In this document: positions 54,292 to 63,103 of the stretch, piece after piece
Layout: each line of letters begins with the position of its first letter
Position numbering within the stretch: the stretch's first letter is position 1
Assembly (NCBI RefSeq): GCF_018070075.1
Contig: NZ_JAGPXE010000001.1
Location: 372,001 to 436,000, forward strand
Source: Saccharopolyspora endophytica
GTDB lineage: Bacteria > Actinomycetota > Actinomycetes > Mycobacteriales > Pseudonocardiaceae
DNA: 64,000 nt
Reading direction: 5' to 3'
Made by a program: the position numbers and the translations under genes
Notes under the pieces: model-generated
Databases searched by the model: none
What the model was told of the DNA's origin: nothing
Seen by the model: only the letters and a program-made list of their open reading frames with translations

Positions 54292-54939
54292 CTAGGGGCA
54301 GAGATCTTTTTTCACTCGCACGGCGGTGAACCGCAGGCAGGTTTGTGTGAGTGGCCCGATCGCCATCGCGTAGAGGACGGTCCCGAGCCCCGCGGTGCCG
54401 CCGAGCAGCCAACCCGCTGCGAGCACGCAGACCTCGATGGACGTCCGCACCAGACGCACCGACCAGCCCGTTCGCTCGTGCAGCCCGGTCATCAGGCCGT
54501 CCCGAGGGCCCGGTCCGAGGCGGGCGCCGACGTAGGTCGCTGTCGCCAGCGCGTTGAGCGAGACCCCGGCGATCAGCAGCGGGACCCGGATGCCCAGAGC
54601 CTCCACCGGGGGGAGCAGCGCGAGGGTGGCGTCCACCGCCACCCCGATCAGCAGCACGTTGCCGACCGTTCCCACGCCCGGCCGCTGCCGCAGCGGTAGC
54701 CAGGAGAGCAGGACCGCGACGCCCACCACCGCGTTCGCCATCCCGATGCTCACGCCCAGCCGCTCCGAGATCCCCTGGTCGAGCACGCTCCACGGCGACA
54801 GGCCGAGGTCGCTGCGCACCATCAGCGCCAGGCTCGCCCCGTAGAGCAGGAGACCGCTGATGAGCTGCGGGAACCGGGCGTGCGGGCGGAAGCGCATCGA
54901 CAGCGGCGAGAGGTCCACTGGAGCGGTGATCGAAGCCAT
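54292..54939 (-). CDS. YczE-family membrane protein
   Basis: The 215-residue protein has five to six membrane segments, with LISGLLLYGASLALMVRSDL and GLGPWSVLDQGI-like strings characteristic of YczE (DUF161). It is divergent from a MocR regulator, a pairing known in many bacteria (yczE-yczR), where the regulator senses an aminosulfonate or amino acid and controls this transporter-like protein. The substrate is not established. Confidence 0.85.
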   Translation of the reverse strand: MASITAPVDLSPLSMRFRPHARFPQLISGLLLYGASLALMVRSDLGLSPWSVLDQGISERLGVSIGMANAVVGVAVLLSWLPLRQRPGVGTVGNVLLIGVAVDATLALLPPVEALGIRVPLLIAGVSLNALATATYVGARLGPGPRDGLMTGLHERTGWSVRLVRTSIEVCVLAAGWLLGGTAGLGTVLYAMAIGPLTQTCLRFTAVRVKKDLCP

Positions 54940-55000
54940 GCGTCCTTCTTATCGGCCAATTGGACTTCATATCGATAGCCAATCGGGCTAGATTGGACCC
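54940..55000. promoter_or_regulatory. MocR operator region
   Basis: ATTGGAC occurs at 54959-54965 and 54992-54998 in direct orientation, 33 bp (about three turns) apart, with an inverted CCAAT between (54979-54983). MocR proteins usually bind such direct repeats. Confidence 0.55.
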
Positions 55001-56446
55001 ATGTTGCCGACACCGGGCGCCCACATCTACGGCCAGAAGCTCGTCGATCTCCTCGGGGCTTGGCACGGTGCGTCGCGGCCTTCCTCGCAGCTGCTCGCCG
55101 AGGGCGTTCGCCAGCTCGTGCTCGACGGACGGCTCCCGCCGGGGACCCGGCTGCCCGCCGAGCGGGAGCTCGCCGCCGCCCTCGACGTGAGCCGGACCCT
55201 GGTCGCGAGGGCCCTCGAGCGGTTGCGCGAGGACGACTTCGTGGCGAGTCGCCGAGGTGCCGGCTCGTGGGTGAAGCTGCCGGATTCGCGGCGGGGCAAC
55301 GAGATGCACGGCGGCTGGTTCCCGTCCAACGACCCGGGCGTGATCAACCTGGCCCAGGCGACCCCGGGAGCTCCGCTCGAGATGCGAGCAGCCGTGGAGC
55401 GCGCGCAGGTCCGCCTCGTCGAGCAGCTCGGCGACCACGGCTACCAGCCGCACGGGCTCCCCGCGCTGCGCACCCGCATCGCCGAGCGCTACACCGCGCG
55501 CGGTCTGCCGACCAACCCCGAGCAGATCCTGGTCACCAACGGTGCTCAGCACGCGTTCGCGCTGGTCCTGCGGACTTTGGTCGCTCCGGGCGAGCGGGTG
55601 CTCGTCGAGCACCCCACCTACCCCAACGCCGTCGAGGCCCTGCGCGGCCACGGGGTGACCCCGGTGGCCGTGCCGATGACCGACGACGGCTGGGACCTGG
55701 AGCTGCTCAACGCCACGCTCCGCCAGACCGCGCCTCGGCTCGCCTACCTGATCCCCGACTTCCACAACCCCACCGGCGTGCGGATGGATGCCGAGGGCCG
55801 GTCCCGGCTGGCGACGACCTTGGCGAGGACCTGCACGAACGCGGTCATCGACGAGACGCTGATCGACATCGACCTCACCGGGGAGGAACCCCCGCCGCCG
55901 ATGGCGAGCTTCACCGAGCGGGCCATCACCATCGGCTCGGCGGGCAAGTCGTTCTGGGGCGGCCTGCGGCTCGGCTGGATCCGGGCGAGCGAGGAGTTCG
56001 TGCAGCGGCTGGTGCTCGGGCGCGCGGCCGTCGATCTGGGCACGCCGGTGCTGGAGCAGCTGGTGCTCGCGGAACTGCTCGACGACGCCGAACCGGTTCT
56101 GGCCCGGCGGCGGGAGGAAACCCGGCAGCGGCTCGACGTGTTGGTCGCCGCGCTTCGGGAACACCTGCCGGAGTGGCGTTTCCGCCTGCCCGACGGCGGG
56201 CTGTCGCTCTGGTGCGACGTCGGCGAACCCATCTCCAGCAGGCTGGCGGTCGCGGCCGAGGCGCACGCGGTGCGGTTGGCGCCGGGCGCTCGCTTCTCGG
56301 TCAACGGATCGCTCGAGCGCTGGATCCGCATGCCCTACACGTTGCCGGGTGAACGGCTGGTCGAAGCCATCCAGCGACTCGCTGCGGCAGCGGGTTCGGT
56401 GCGGCCAGGACCAGCACCGAACCCGCTCACCGTTCCGATCGCCTGA
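55001..56446 (+). CDS. MocR-family regulator (GntR wHTH plus aminotransferase-like domain)
   Basis: The 481-residue fusion has an N-terminal GntR winged helix (RLPAERELAAALDVSRTLVA then RALERLRE) and a fold-type I aminotransferase domain. In the latter, TIGSAGKSFWGGLRLGWI supplies the PLP lysine, and IPDFHNPTGVRM and YQPHGLPALRTRIAERYTAR are typical. Such regulators bind PLP and sometimes an amino compound to switch DNA bending. It is divergent from the YczE gene and likely its activator. Confidence 0.92.
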   Translation: MLPTPGAHIYGQKLVDLLGAWHGASRPSSQLLAEGVRQLVLDGRLPPGTRLPAERELAAALDVSRTLVARALERLREDDFVASRRGAGSWVKLPDSRRGNEMHGGWFPSNDPGVINLAQATPGAPLEMRAAVERAQVRLVEQLGDHGYQPHGLPALRTRIAERYTARGLPTNPEQILVTNGAQHAFALVLRTLVAPGERVLVEHPTYPNAVEALRGHGVTPVAVPMTDDGWDLELLNATLRQTAPRLAYLIPDFHNPTGVRMDAEGRSRLATTLARTCTNAVIDETLIDIDLTGEEPPPPMASFTERAITIGSAGKSFWGGLRLGWIRASEEFVQRLVLGRAAVDLGTPVLEQLVLAELLDDAEPVLARRREETRQRLDVLVAALREHLPEWRFRLPDGGLSLWCDVGEPISSRLAVAAEAHAVRLAPGARFSVNGSLERWIRMPYTLPGERLVEAIQRLAAAAGSVRPGPAPNPLTVPIA

Positions 56447-56820
56447 AGCTGACACCCCTCGTAGAAAGCTTCAGGCCCGCGCCAGGTGGAATCCGTGCGG
56501 ATCCCGCACGGATTCCACCCAGGAGTAGTAGTCGGCCGCCCGTCGGCACGGCCCCTCGACGTGCCGACGGGCGGTTCGACCAGAGGGCGCCGCCCCGGTG
56601 CCGCAGGGGCAATCGCGGCACCGGGGCCAGGGCCCAGTCCTGTGCTTGGAGCAGGTCAGAGACGCTTAATCAGCGATGTTCTTGATCGACGCTGCCGGAC
56701 AGGCTGGTGGCGCCCCGGTCCGATCCGGTCGGGCGCAGGCGTCCGGATCGGAGTTCATCGGGTGGTGGTGACACCAGAATCACCGCAGAAGCGGTGATGC
56801 GCAGGCCGGAACGGCCGCGA
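56447..56820. repeat. Array of five perfect hairpins in a gene-free region
   Basis: The hairpins are 56485-56519 (16-bp arms, 3-nt loop), 56537-56573 (13-bp arms), 56592-56627 (13-bp arms), 56719-56752 (10-bp arms) and 56779-56798 (8-bp arms, 4-nt loop). The first could terminate the MocR gene. The others exceed what two convergent genes need, and their sequences are unrelated to each other. Confidence 0.6.
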
Positions 56821-57795
56821 TCAGTCAGGCGACGCCGTGGTTTCGGCCGATCGGGTGCTGACGTTCGGTCCGATGTCGCGCTGAGCCACCAGGATGGCAG
56901 CGGTGCCCGAGAGATCGGGTGCGGTGGGCAGGATGGCGTGCACTTGGCGCAGGCCACCGACACCACCGACGCTCGCCGCGGTCAGTGAGCTCGCGGGAGG
57001 CGAGCAGGGAGAGGGCACGGCAGGGCTCGGACCGCCCGACGGGTCGCCGTCCGGCGCTTCGTCCGCATCAGGTGCCCGGGGCCGTGCGTCATCGCGAGTG
57101 GTGCCCGTTCCCGACGCCTTCACCGATGTGCGAACCGTCGGCCCCGTGAAAACGGCGCTGGACGGTGCGTTCGACTGCTCGTCGGCGACGGCGTGGATGT
57201 TCTTGTGACGTGCGCTGTTGCCCTTGCCCAGCGAGTCGTGCTCGCCCTGGGAGGCGGAGTTCGCGTGGGCCGAGCTCCCGTGGGACGAGGAGTTGGTGTT
57301 CGCGGAGGTGTTCCCGTTCGACACCGCGTTCGCGTTGGCGTTCGCCGACGCGTTGCCGGTGTCGGGGGCCGCCGGAGCGGTGACAGCCGGTTCGGCGGGT
57401 GCGGCCTTATCCGGTTTCGCCGGTTCGACCTTCTCGGGCTTTTCCGCTTGAACCTTTTTCGGCGGGTCGGGCTTCTCGGTCTCGACCGCCTTCTGAGACC
57501 GGGTGCTCTTCTGCTGCGAGACCTTCTCGGCGGGCTTCGACGATTTTCCGGAGCCCGAGCCCTTGGCCTTTGATCCGGAAGGGTGATCACCGGAGTCGGG
57601 CTTGCTCGACGCCGATGCCGAAGCGGACTGCGATACGCCCGGTTTGTCGGCGTGCGCATTCTCGCCGGCCGAAGCCGCGGTCGCACCGCCGACCATCACT
57701 CCCAGGCACAAACCGCTGAAGAGCGAGGCCTTGACCAGGAACGCAGCGGTGCGCGAACGGGGACCGCGCACTGCGCGAATTCCCTTCACGGTCAC
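56821..57795 (-). CDS. Secreted low-complexity Ala/Ser/Lys/Pro-rich protein
   Basis: The 324-residue precursor begins with a basic region and hydrophobic stretch (FLVKASLFSGLCLGVMVGGA) ending in a signal-peptidase-type ATAASAGE. The mature chain is low-complexity: Lys/Pro/Glu-rich (KKVQAEKPEKVEPAKPDKAA), an Asn/Ala/Ser-rich stretch (ASANANANAVSNGNTSANTN) and a Pro/Ser-rich part with two Cys near the end. It looks like a cell-wall spanning or disordered extracellular protein. It is divergent from the protease operon, 254 bp apart, and may be its substrate or share its promoter region; that is inference. The start is one of several GTG codons (57789-57798). Confidence 0.65.
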   Translation of the reverse strand: MTVKGIRAVRGPRSRTAAFLVKASLFSGLCLGVMVGGATAASAGENAHADKPGVSQSASASASSKPDSGDHPSGSKAKGSGSGKSSKPAEKVSQQKSTRSQKAVETEKPDPPKKVQAEKPEKVEPAKPDKAAPAEPAVTAPAAPDTGNASANANANAVSNGNTSANTNSSSHGSSAHANSASQGEHDSLGKGNSARHKNIHAVADEQSNAPSSAVFTGPTVRTSVKASGTGTTRDDARPRAPDADEAPDGDPSGGPSPAVPSPCSPPASSLTAASVGGVGGLRQVHAILPTAPDLSGTAAILVAQRDIGPNVSTRSAETTASPD

Positions 57796-58048
57796 CACCG
57801 CCAATTCCGGTCGAGTCGCGCCACGTGGCGCGGTGGAGCAACGGTTGCGCCATGATCGGCGCCTCCGGCTGACATTCAACCACCCCAGGGGGCGATTTCG
57901 GACCACCTTGAGCGACGATCACGACAGTTGGGCCAGCATTCTCCATGCATTTGGAGGACTCCGGAAGGGGCCAAATGTTGTCGGAAGGGGTGATCCCCTT
58001 TCCCCGAAGGGGTCTCGTCCGCTGTGGACCTAGCCCGAAAGCGGCACA

Positions 58049-59215
58049 GTGTCCGCTGTGGATCAGGATCAGAATCAGGAACGGCTGGGTCTAGCCGAAC
58101 TCCATCGCATCTGGACGTCCTACGGGCACGAGATGCTGCTGCACGATCCCGGCGGCGATGGCGAATGCCTGGTCAGGCGCGGTGAATTGCTGGCCCCGGC
58201 GGACTCGCTGGACCCGGTGCTCGACCGGTACCGCAGGTGGATCGATCGGGTGCACCACGACGAAGACCTGCTGCTCGCCCGAATTCGGCTCCGCGATGCC
58301 GAACGCGACCACTGCGTCGACCTGGCCGGAGAGGGCGCGGGTGCGTCGGTGAACAACGTCCACGTCGGCAGTCCGGTCATGTTCGGAACGCCGGTGATGT
58401 TCGGAACCGGGGAGGAACCGGAATTCACTCATCCGGTCGCAGAGCCGCCTTCGACCGAATGGGATCCACCGGTGTTCGTCGGCGTGCTCGACACCGGTTG
58501 CGACCCGCACCCCTGGTTCACCGGCCGCCCCGGATTCGAAGCGGTTCCGGAGGAATTGGACTCCGATGACGATTCCGGGCAGGACCGGCAAGCCGGGCAC
58601 GGCACGTTCGTCAGCGGAGTCGTCCTGCAGCACGCCCCGGGCGCGGTCATCCGGCCCAAGCGCGTGCTGTCCTCGCTGGGATTCACCGACGACTACACCG
58701 TCGCCTCCGGACTGCGCACCCTGCGGCGTTCGGCCCAGCGCCGGGGCGAGCCGGTCGACGTGGTCGTGCTGACCTCCGGCTGCCACACCGCCGACGACCG
58801 CTGCCCGGAGGTCCTGGCCTCAGCGCTGCGCGCGATGGACCCGGCCGTCGTGGTGGCCGCGGCCGGCAACCACGGGCGGACCCGGCCCTTCTGGCCCGCC
58901 GCGATGCCCGAGGTGCTGGCGGTCGCCGCGACCGGGGCCGACGGCAAGATCGCCTCGTTCTCCAACACCGGCGACTGGGTCGACGCCGCGGCACCGGGCG
59001 TGGACGTGCGCAGCTGCTTCGTCCGGATGGCGCCGGGCGGCGCCCGCGACTTCGGCTACGCGCGCTGGAGCGGGACGTCCTTCGCCGCGCCCCGGGTCGC
59101 CGCCGTGATCGCCACCGCCCTGCAAGCGGACCGGGACCCCGCGCGGGCCCGCGAACTCGTCGAGCACTGCTACCCGTACGCCACCGCACTGCCCGAGCCC
59201 GTCGCGGCCGAGTGA
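58049..59215 (+). CDS. Subtilisin-like serine protease (S8), apparently cytosolic
   Basis: The 388-residue protein has a 140-residue N-terminal domain with no signal peptide and no transmembrane segment, followed by an S8 catalytic domain. The triad is intact: D148 in GVLDTGCDP, H184 in GHGTFVSG, S344 in SGTSFAAP, with the oxyanion Asn in AAAGNHGRT. The lack of a signal sequence suggests it acts in the cytoplasm, unusual for secreted-type subtilases. It leads an operon with an ECF sigma factor, a small protein and a CHAT protease, so it may be triggered by or act on those partners. GTG start; the ribosome site is weak. Confidence 0.9.
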   Translation: MSAVDQDQNQERLGLAELHRIWTSYGHEMLLHDPGGDGECLVRRGELLAPADSLDPVLDRYRRWIDRVHHDEDLLLARIRLRDAERDHCVDLAGEGAGASVNNVHVGSPVMFGTPVMFGTGEEPEFTHPVAEPPSTEWDPPVFVGVLDTGCDPHPWFTGRPGFEAVPEELDSDDDSGQDRQAGHGTFVSGVVLQHAPGAVIRPKRVLSSLGFTDDYTVASGLRTLRRSAQRRGEPVDVVVLTSGCHTADDRCPEVLASALRAMDPAVVVAAAGNHGRTRPFWPAAMPEVLAVAATGADGKIASFSNTGDWVDAAAPGVDVRSCFVRMAPGGARDFGYARWSGTSFAAPRVAAVIATALQADRDPARARELVEHCYPYATALPEPVAAE

Positions 59216-59338
59216 TCCGGTACCGCTTTTCTTGACCCGATCGTGGGGTATCCAGCGCCAACTGAATCTTTGAGCACCCCTTCGTCCTCTTACTCGGTGG
59301 GAAGGAAGAGAGATCACCGAGCTCCGGAGGTGCTGGTC

Positions 59339-59923
59339 GTGTACGAGGTCGGGGAAGCCGGTCCGGCTGCGGTGCTGCTGAATCGGGTGGCGTCCGGGGA
59401 CGAACAGGCGTGGCGGGAACTGGTGGATCTGTACACGCCGGTGATCTGGGGTGTCTCGCGGGCGTACGCCGGCAACACCGCGGACGCCGAGGACGTCTGC
59501 CAGGCGACCTGGTTGTCGTTGGCGGAGAACCTCGAACGGCTCCGCGAGCCCGACGCCCTGCCAGGCTGGCTGGTCACCACCGCCAGACGGGAGGCCATCC
59601 GGTTGCGCCGCGCGCGGTCGCGGGAAGCGCCCGTCGGCCTGGACACCGATCACCTGGGTGCGACCGAGCACTCCGAGGCCGCCGAGAAGCTGGCGCTGCG
59701 CGTGGTCTCCGGTACCCGGTTGGCGCAGGCGTTCGGCGCGTTGCCGCAGCGCTGCCAGCAGCTGCTGCGGGTCCTGGCCGTCGCGCCGGAGACGACCTAC
59801 GCGCAGGTCAGCGAGGCGTTGGGAATACCGAGAGGAACGATCGGCCCGAAGAAGAGCCGGTGCCTGGCCGAGCTGCGCAGGCGGCTGGTCAGCGCCGAGC
59901 TGCCCGAGGAGGTGGCGGGATGA
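59339..59923 (+). CDS. ECF-type sigma factor
   Basis: The 194-residue sigma factor has region 2 (WRELVDLYTPVIWGVSRAYA, AEDVCQATWLSLAENL) and region 4 (FGALPQRCQQLLRVLAVAPE, YAQVSEALGIPRGTIGPKKS). The GTG at 59339 follows GGAGG 8 bp upstream; the frame is open further up but lacks a ribosome site. Its stop overlaps the next gene's ATG (ATGA). No classical anti-sigma gene follows; the small beta-sandwich protein or the proteases may take that role. Confidence 0.88.
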   Translation: MYEVGEAGPAAVLLNRVASGDEQAWRELVDLYTPVIWGVSRAYAGNTADAEDVCQATWLSLAENLERLREPDALPGWLVTTARREAIRLRRARSREAPVGLDTDHLGATEHSEAAEKLALRVVSGTRLAQAFGALPQRCQQLLRVLAVAPETTYAQVSEALGIPRGTIGPKKSRCLAELRRRLVSAELPEEVAG

Positions 59924-60393
59924 AGCAGCGGATTCCGGCGGAGCTGCGCCGACTGCGCGAACTGTTCCAGGCCCAGGACCCGGTCCCGGACCGAGTGCTG
60001 GCCGGGTCGTACGCGGCGGTCGCGATGCGCGCGGCGCGCGGCGACCGCGGCGAGCTCAAGCTCGTCGGCGACTCCGCGGACGAACGCATCGGCGTGCGGG
60101 CCGGCGGCTCGCAGTCGCGCGTGCTGACCTTCGCGATGCCCGGCCGGGTGCTGGAGATGGACGTGGTGCCCACGGCGGCCGGCCTGGTCCGGGTGTCCGG
60201 GATGGTGCTCAACCGGTCCGGGCAGGCACCCCCGACCGGCGAGGTCGTGGTGCGGCACCCGTCCGGTGAGCGCAGCGGGGAGCTGGACCGGGACGGCGCG
60301 TTCCAGGTGGCCGACGTGCCGCGCGGCCCGGTGAGCGTGGTGTTCCGCCCCGAGCGGGCCGAGCCCGCCATCGCGGATTGGCTGGTCTGTTGA
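59920..60393 (+). CDS. Small protein with carboxypeptidase-regulatory-like beta-sandwich
   Basis: The 157-residue protein starts with an amphipathic helical region (IPAELRRLRELFQAQDPVPD) and ends with a beta-sandwich module (VRVSGMVLNRSGQAPPTGEV, GELDRDGAFQVADVPRGPVS), similar to carboxypeptidase-regulatory-like domains. Its start overlaps the sigma stop and its end overlaps the CHAT gene start, so the three are translationally coupled. It could be an adaptor or protease substrate holding the sigma factor; that is inference. Confidence 0.75.
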   Translation: MKQRIPAELRRLRELFQAQDPVPDRVLAGSYAAVAMRAARGDRGELKLVGDSADERIGVRAGGSQSRVLTFAMPGRVLEMDVVPTAAGLVRVSGMVLNRSGQAPPTGEVVVRHPSGERSGELDRDGAFQVADVPRGPVSVVFRPERAEPAIADWLVC

Positions 60394-63002
60394 GCGCGGC
60401 GACGGCGGTGGCACCGCCGAATGCGATCGAGGCCGCGCTGCGCTGGCGCGACGAGGCGACCGCGGCGCCGCAGGAGGCGTTGCGAGAGGCCGGACGGTTG
60501 CTGTCGGGTGCGGCTCCCGACGGTGAGCTGCGGGTGCTGGCCCGGCACATCGCCGCGCTGGCGGCGGTCGAGCTCGGCCGGGTCGACGAGGCCCGCAGGC
60601 ACGTGCGGCTCGGGCTGTCCACCGCGCAACGCGGTGGCTGGTCCAAGCGGGCCGCGCAGCTGCAGCTGACCCTGGCGTGGATCGAGCTGGAACGGGGCGC
60701 CACCGGTGCGAGCTGGGCGAACCTGGCCGCCGCCGAACCGCACCTGCCCGCCGAGGACCGGCCCAGGGCGACGTGCCTGCGCGGGTTGCTGCACTGCCAG
60801 CGCGGCCACCACCGGGACGCGAGGCTGCGCCTGACCAGCGCGTTGGTCCACCTCGACGGCGACAGGCGGTGGAAGGCCAACGCGCTGCTCGGTCGGGGCC
60901 TGGCCAACCTCTACACCAACAGGTTGGAGGAGGCCGAGCAGGACCTGGCCGACGCCGAGCGGATCTTCACCGCCGACGGTCGCGGTGCGCGCGCAGCCGG
61001 GTGCCGGCACAACCGGGGCTGCGTGGCGTTCCGGGCGGGTGATCTGCCCCGGGCGCTGCGGCTGTTCGAGCAGGCGGTGGCGGCCGGACTCGACGTCACC
61101 GCGAACCCGGAAGCGCTGGTGGACCGGGGTGAAGCGCTCGCCGCCGCGGGGCTGACCCAGCGCGCCCGCGCGGTGATGGAGCAGGCGTCGCAGCGCTTGG
61201 CCACCACCGGACGGCACGGACGTCTCGCCGAAACCCGGCTCGCGCTGGCCGAATGCGCGCTGCGCGATGGCGACCCGACCGCGGCGGCGGAGGCGGCGAG
61301 TGCGGCGAGGCGGTTGTTCCGCGGCCAGAAGCGGCCCGCGTGGGCGGCGCTGGCCTCCGCGATCGTGTGGCAGGCGAAGCTGCGATCCGGGCAGAGCACG
61401 CGGTACGCGCTGTCGGCGGCGCGGCGGGCGGCCAACGCGTGCGAGGACTTCGGGTGGCGCGCGACCGCCGCCGAGCTCCGGCTCACCGCCGGGCGCACCG
61501 CGCAGCTGGCGGGCCTGAACTCGGTGGCGCGCAAGCTGCTCGGGCGCTGCGCTGATCTGCGCGAGCTCGCGGTGCCGCCGCAGTTGCGAGCCCTGGGCTG
61601 GTTGGCCGAGGCGCTGCTCGCCGAGCAGGAGGGCAACACCGCCCGGCTGCTGCGGGCGTGCCGCGCCGGGCTCAAGGCCGTCGATGGCCAGGCCGTCGGC
61701 ATGGCCGCCTTCGAGATGCGGGTGCACGCGCTGGGGCTGGGCGACGAGCTCGGCGCTGTCGCGGTGCGCGCCGCGCTGCGCATCGGCGACCCGCAGCTGG
61801 TGCTGCGCTGGACCGAACGCTCCCGGGCCAGCGCGCTGCACCGCCGGGCGCTGCGACCACCATCGGATCCGCAGCTGAACGCGGCACTGGTCCGGCTGCG
61901 CGGCGCGGTGCTCGACGCGCAGCGCGCGGCGGACCCGAAGCGGGCCATGAACACCGTTGCCGAGCTGGAAGAACAGGTGCGGCACCAGGCGATGCTGGTG
62001 GAGGGCCGCACCGATCGGCTGCGGGCGCCGGCCGAGATCGGCGAGATCAGCGCCGAACTCGGCGACGCCGTCCTGCTGAGCCTGTTCTCCGAGAACGGCA
62101 AGCTCTTCGCGGTGTCCATCGTGGACGGTGAAGCCGCGCTGCACGTGCTCGGTCCGGAGGCCTCGGCGGAGAGCCAGGCCGTCCGGCTCCGCCATCTGCT
62201 CGCGCGGCAGGCGTGCGGCGTGGACTCCCGCGCGGCCCCGATGTTCGAGCACGGGGTCGAGCTGGCCGCGGCCGAACTCCAAGCGCAGCTGCTGGCACCC
62301 GTCCTCCCGGCCCTGAAGCGGGGACGCGAACTCGTCGTGGTGCCGACCGGTCGGTTGCACCTGCTGCCGTGGGGCGCGCTGCCCGCGTGCCGGGGCAACC
62401 CGGTCACGGTCAGCCCGTCGATCCGCTGCTGGCTGGGCGGTGCCGAGCGGGCGCGCGCGGCGAATCCGGCCGGCGGCAAGGCGTGGATCGCCGGGCCGCG
62501 CCTGGACCACGCCGAACGCGAGGTCCGCACGCTGCACCACCGCGGTGGCGGGCGGCTGCTCACCGGGTCGGGCGCGAGAACGGATCGGGTTCTGTCCGCG
62601 TTGGACGGAGCTCGTGTCGCCCACCTGGCCGCGCACGGCCACTTCCGCGACGACCAACCGCTGCTGTCCTGCCTGGACCTGGACGACGGCCCGCTCTACG
62701 CGCACGACCTCGACGGCCTCCGCCGCAGCCCCACCACGGTGGTGCTGTCGGCCTGCGACGTTGGGAAGTCCGCGATCAGCAGGGGCGATCAGCTCAGCGG
62801 GCTGACCGCGACCCTGCTGGACCGGGGCACGGCGACGGTGATCGCCAGCGTCGTCCCGGTCCCCGACGAGCGGACCGTGGAGGTGATGCTGACGCTCCAC
62901 GACGGGCTCGACGCAGACCTGCCACCTGCCGCTGCCCTGGCCGAAGCCCAAGCGCGGCACGGCGAAACGGGCTTCATCTGCATCGGGTACGGAGGTGGTT
63001 GA
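60378..63002 (+). CDS. TPR-CHAT protein (caspase-like cysteine protease)
   Basis: The 874-residue protein has a helical TPR-like region (about 20-560; e.g. LTLAWIELERGATGASWANL and ADAERIFTADGRGARAAGCR) and a C-terminal CHAT domain from about 600. The catalytic dyad is intact: H753 in HLAAHGHFRD and C793 in VVLSACDVG. CHAT proteases include separase-like and Csx29-type effectors that are switched on by partners. In this operon the sensor would be the TPR domain. The start is TTG at 60378 or TTG at 60390 (TTGA overlap with the previous stop). Known relatives are annotated next to sigma factors and S8 proteases in other actinomycetes as far as I recall, without an assigned function. Confidence 0.88.
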   Translation: MAGLLSAATAVAPPNAIEAALRWRDEATAAPQEALREAGRLLSGAAPDGELRVLARHIAALAAVELGRVDEARRHVRLGLSTAQRGGWSKRAAQLQLTLAWIELERGATGASWANLAAAEPHLPAEDRPRATCLRGLLHCQRGHHRDARLRLTSALVHLDGDRRWKANALLGRGLANLYTNRLEEAEQDLADAERIFTADGRGARAAGCRHNRGCVAFRAGDLPRALRLFEQAVAAGLDVTANPEALVDRGEALAAAGLTQRARAVMEQASQRLATTGRHGRLAETRLALAECALRDGDPTAAAEAASAARRLFRGQKRPAWAALASAIVWQAKLRSGQSTRYALSAARRAANACEDFGWRATAAELRLTAGRTAQLAGLNSVARKLLGRCADLRELAVPPQLRALGWLAEALLAEQEGNTARLLRACRAGLKAVDGQAVGMAAFEMRVHALGLGDELGAVAVRAALRIGDPQLVLRWTERSRASALHRRALRPPSDPQLNAALVRLRGAVLDAQRAADPKRAMNTVAELEEQVRHQAMLVEGRTDRLRAPAEIGEISAELGDAVLLSLFSENGKLFAVSIVDGEAALHVLGPEASAESQAVRLRHLLARQACGVDSRAAPMFEHGVELAAAELQAQLLAPVLPALKRGRELVVVPTGRLHLLPWGALPACRGNPVTVSPSIRCWLGGAERARAANPAGGKAWIAGPRLDHAEREVRTLHHRGGGRLLTGSGARTDRVLSALDGARVAHLAAHGHFRDDQPLLSCLDLDDGPLYAHDLDGLRRSPTTVVLSACDVGKSAISRGDQLSGLTATLLDRGTATVIASVVPVPDERTVEVMLTLHDGLDADLPPAAALAEAQARHGETGFICIGYGGG

Positions 63003-63103
63003 GGACCAGGAGCCGGCACCGCCGCGGGTTCTTCAGAGCTTCCGTGACCGACGGAGTCCACGGCGGTGCTGAGGCGCCGCGCGAAGGACTTCCCGAACAG
63101 CTC

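Noticed and set aside
59889-62960. Long minus-strand frame opposite the CHAT gene
   Set aside because: Same GC artefact; the plus strand carries clear TPR and CHAT motifs.
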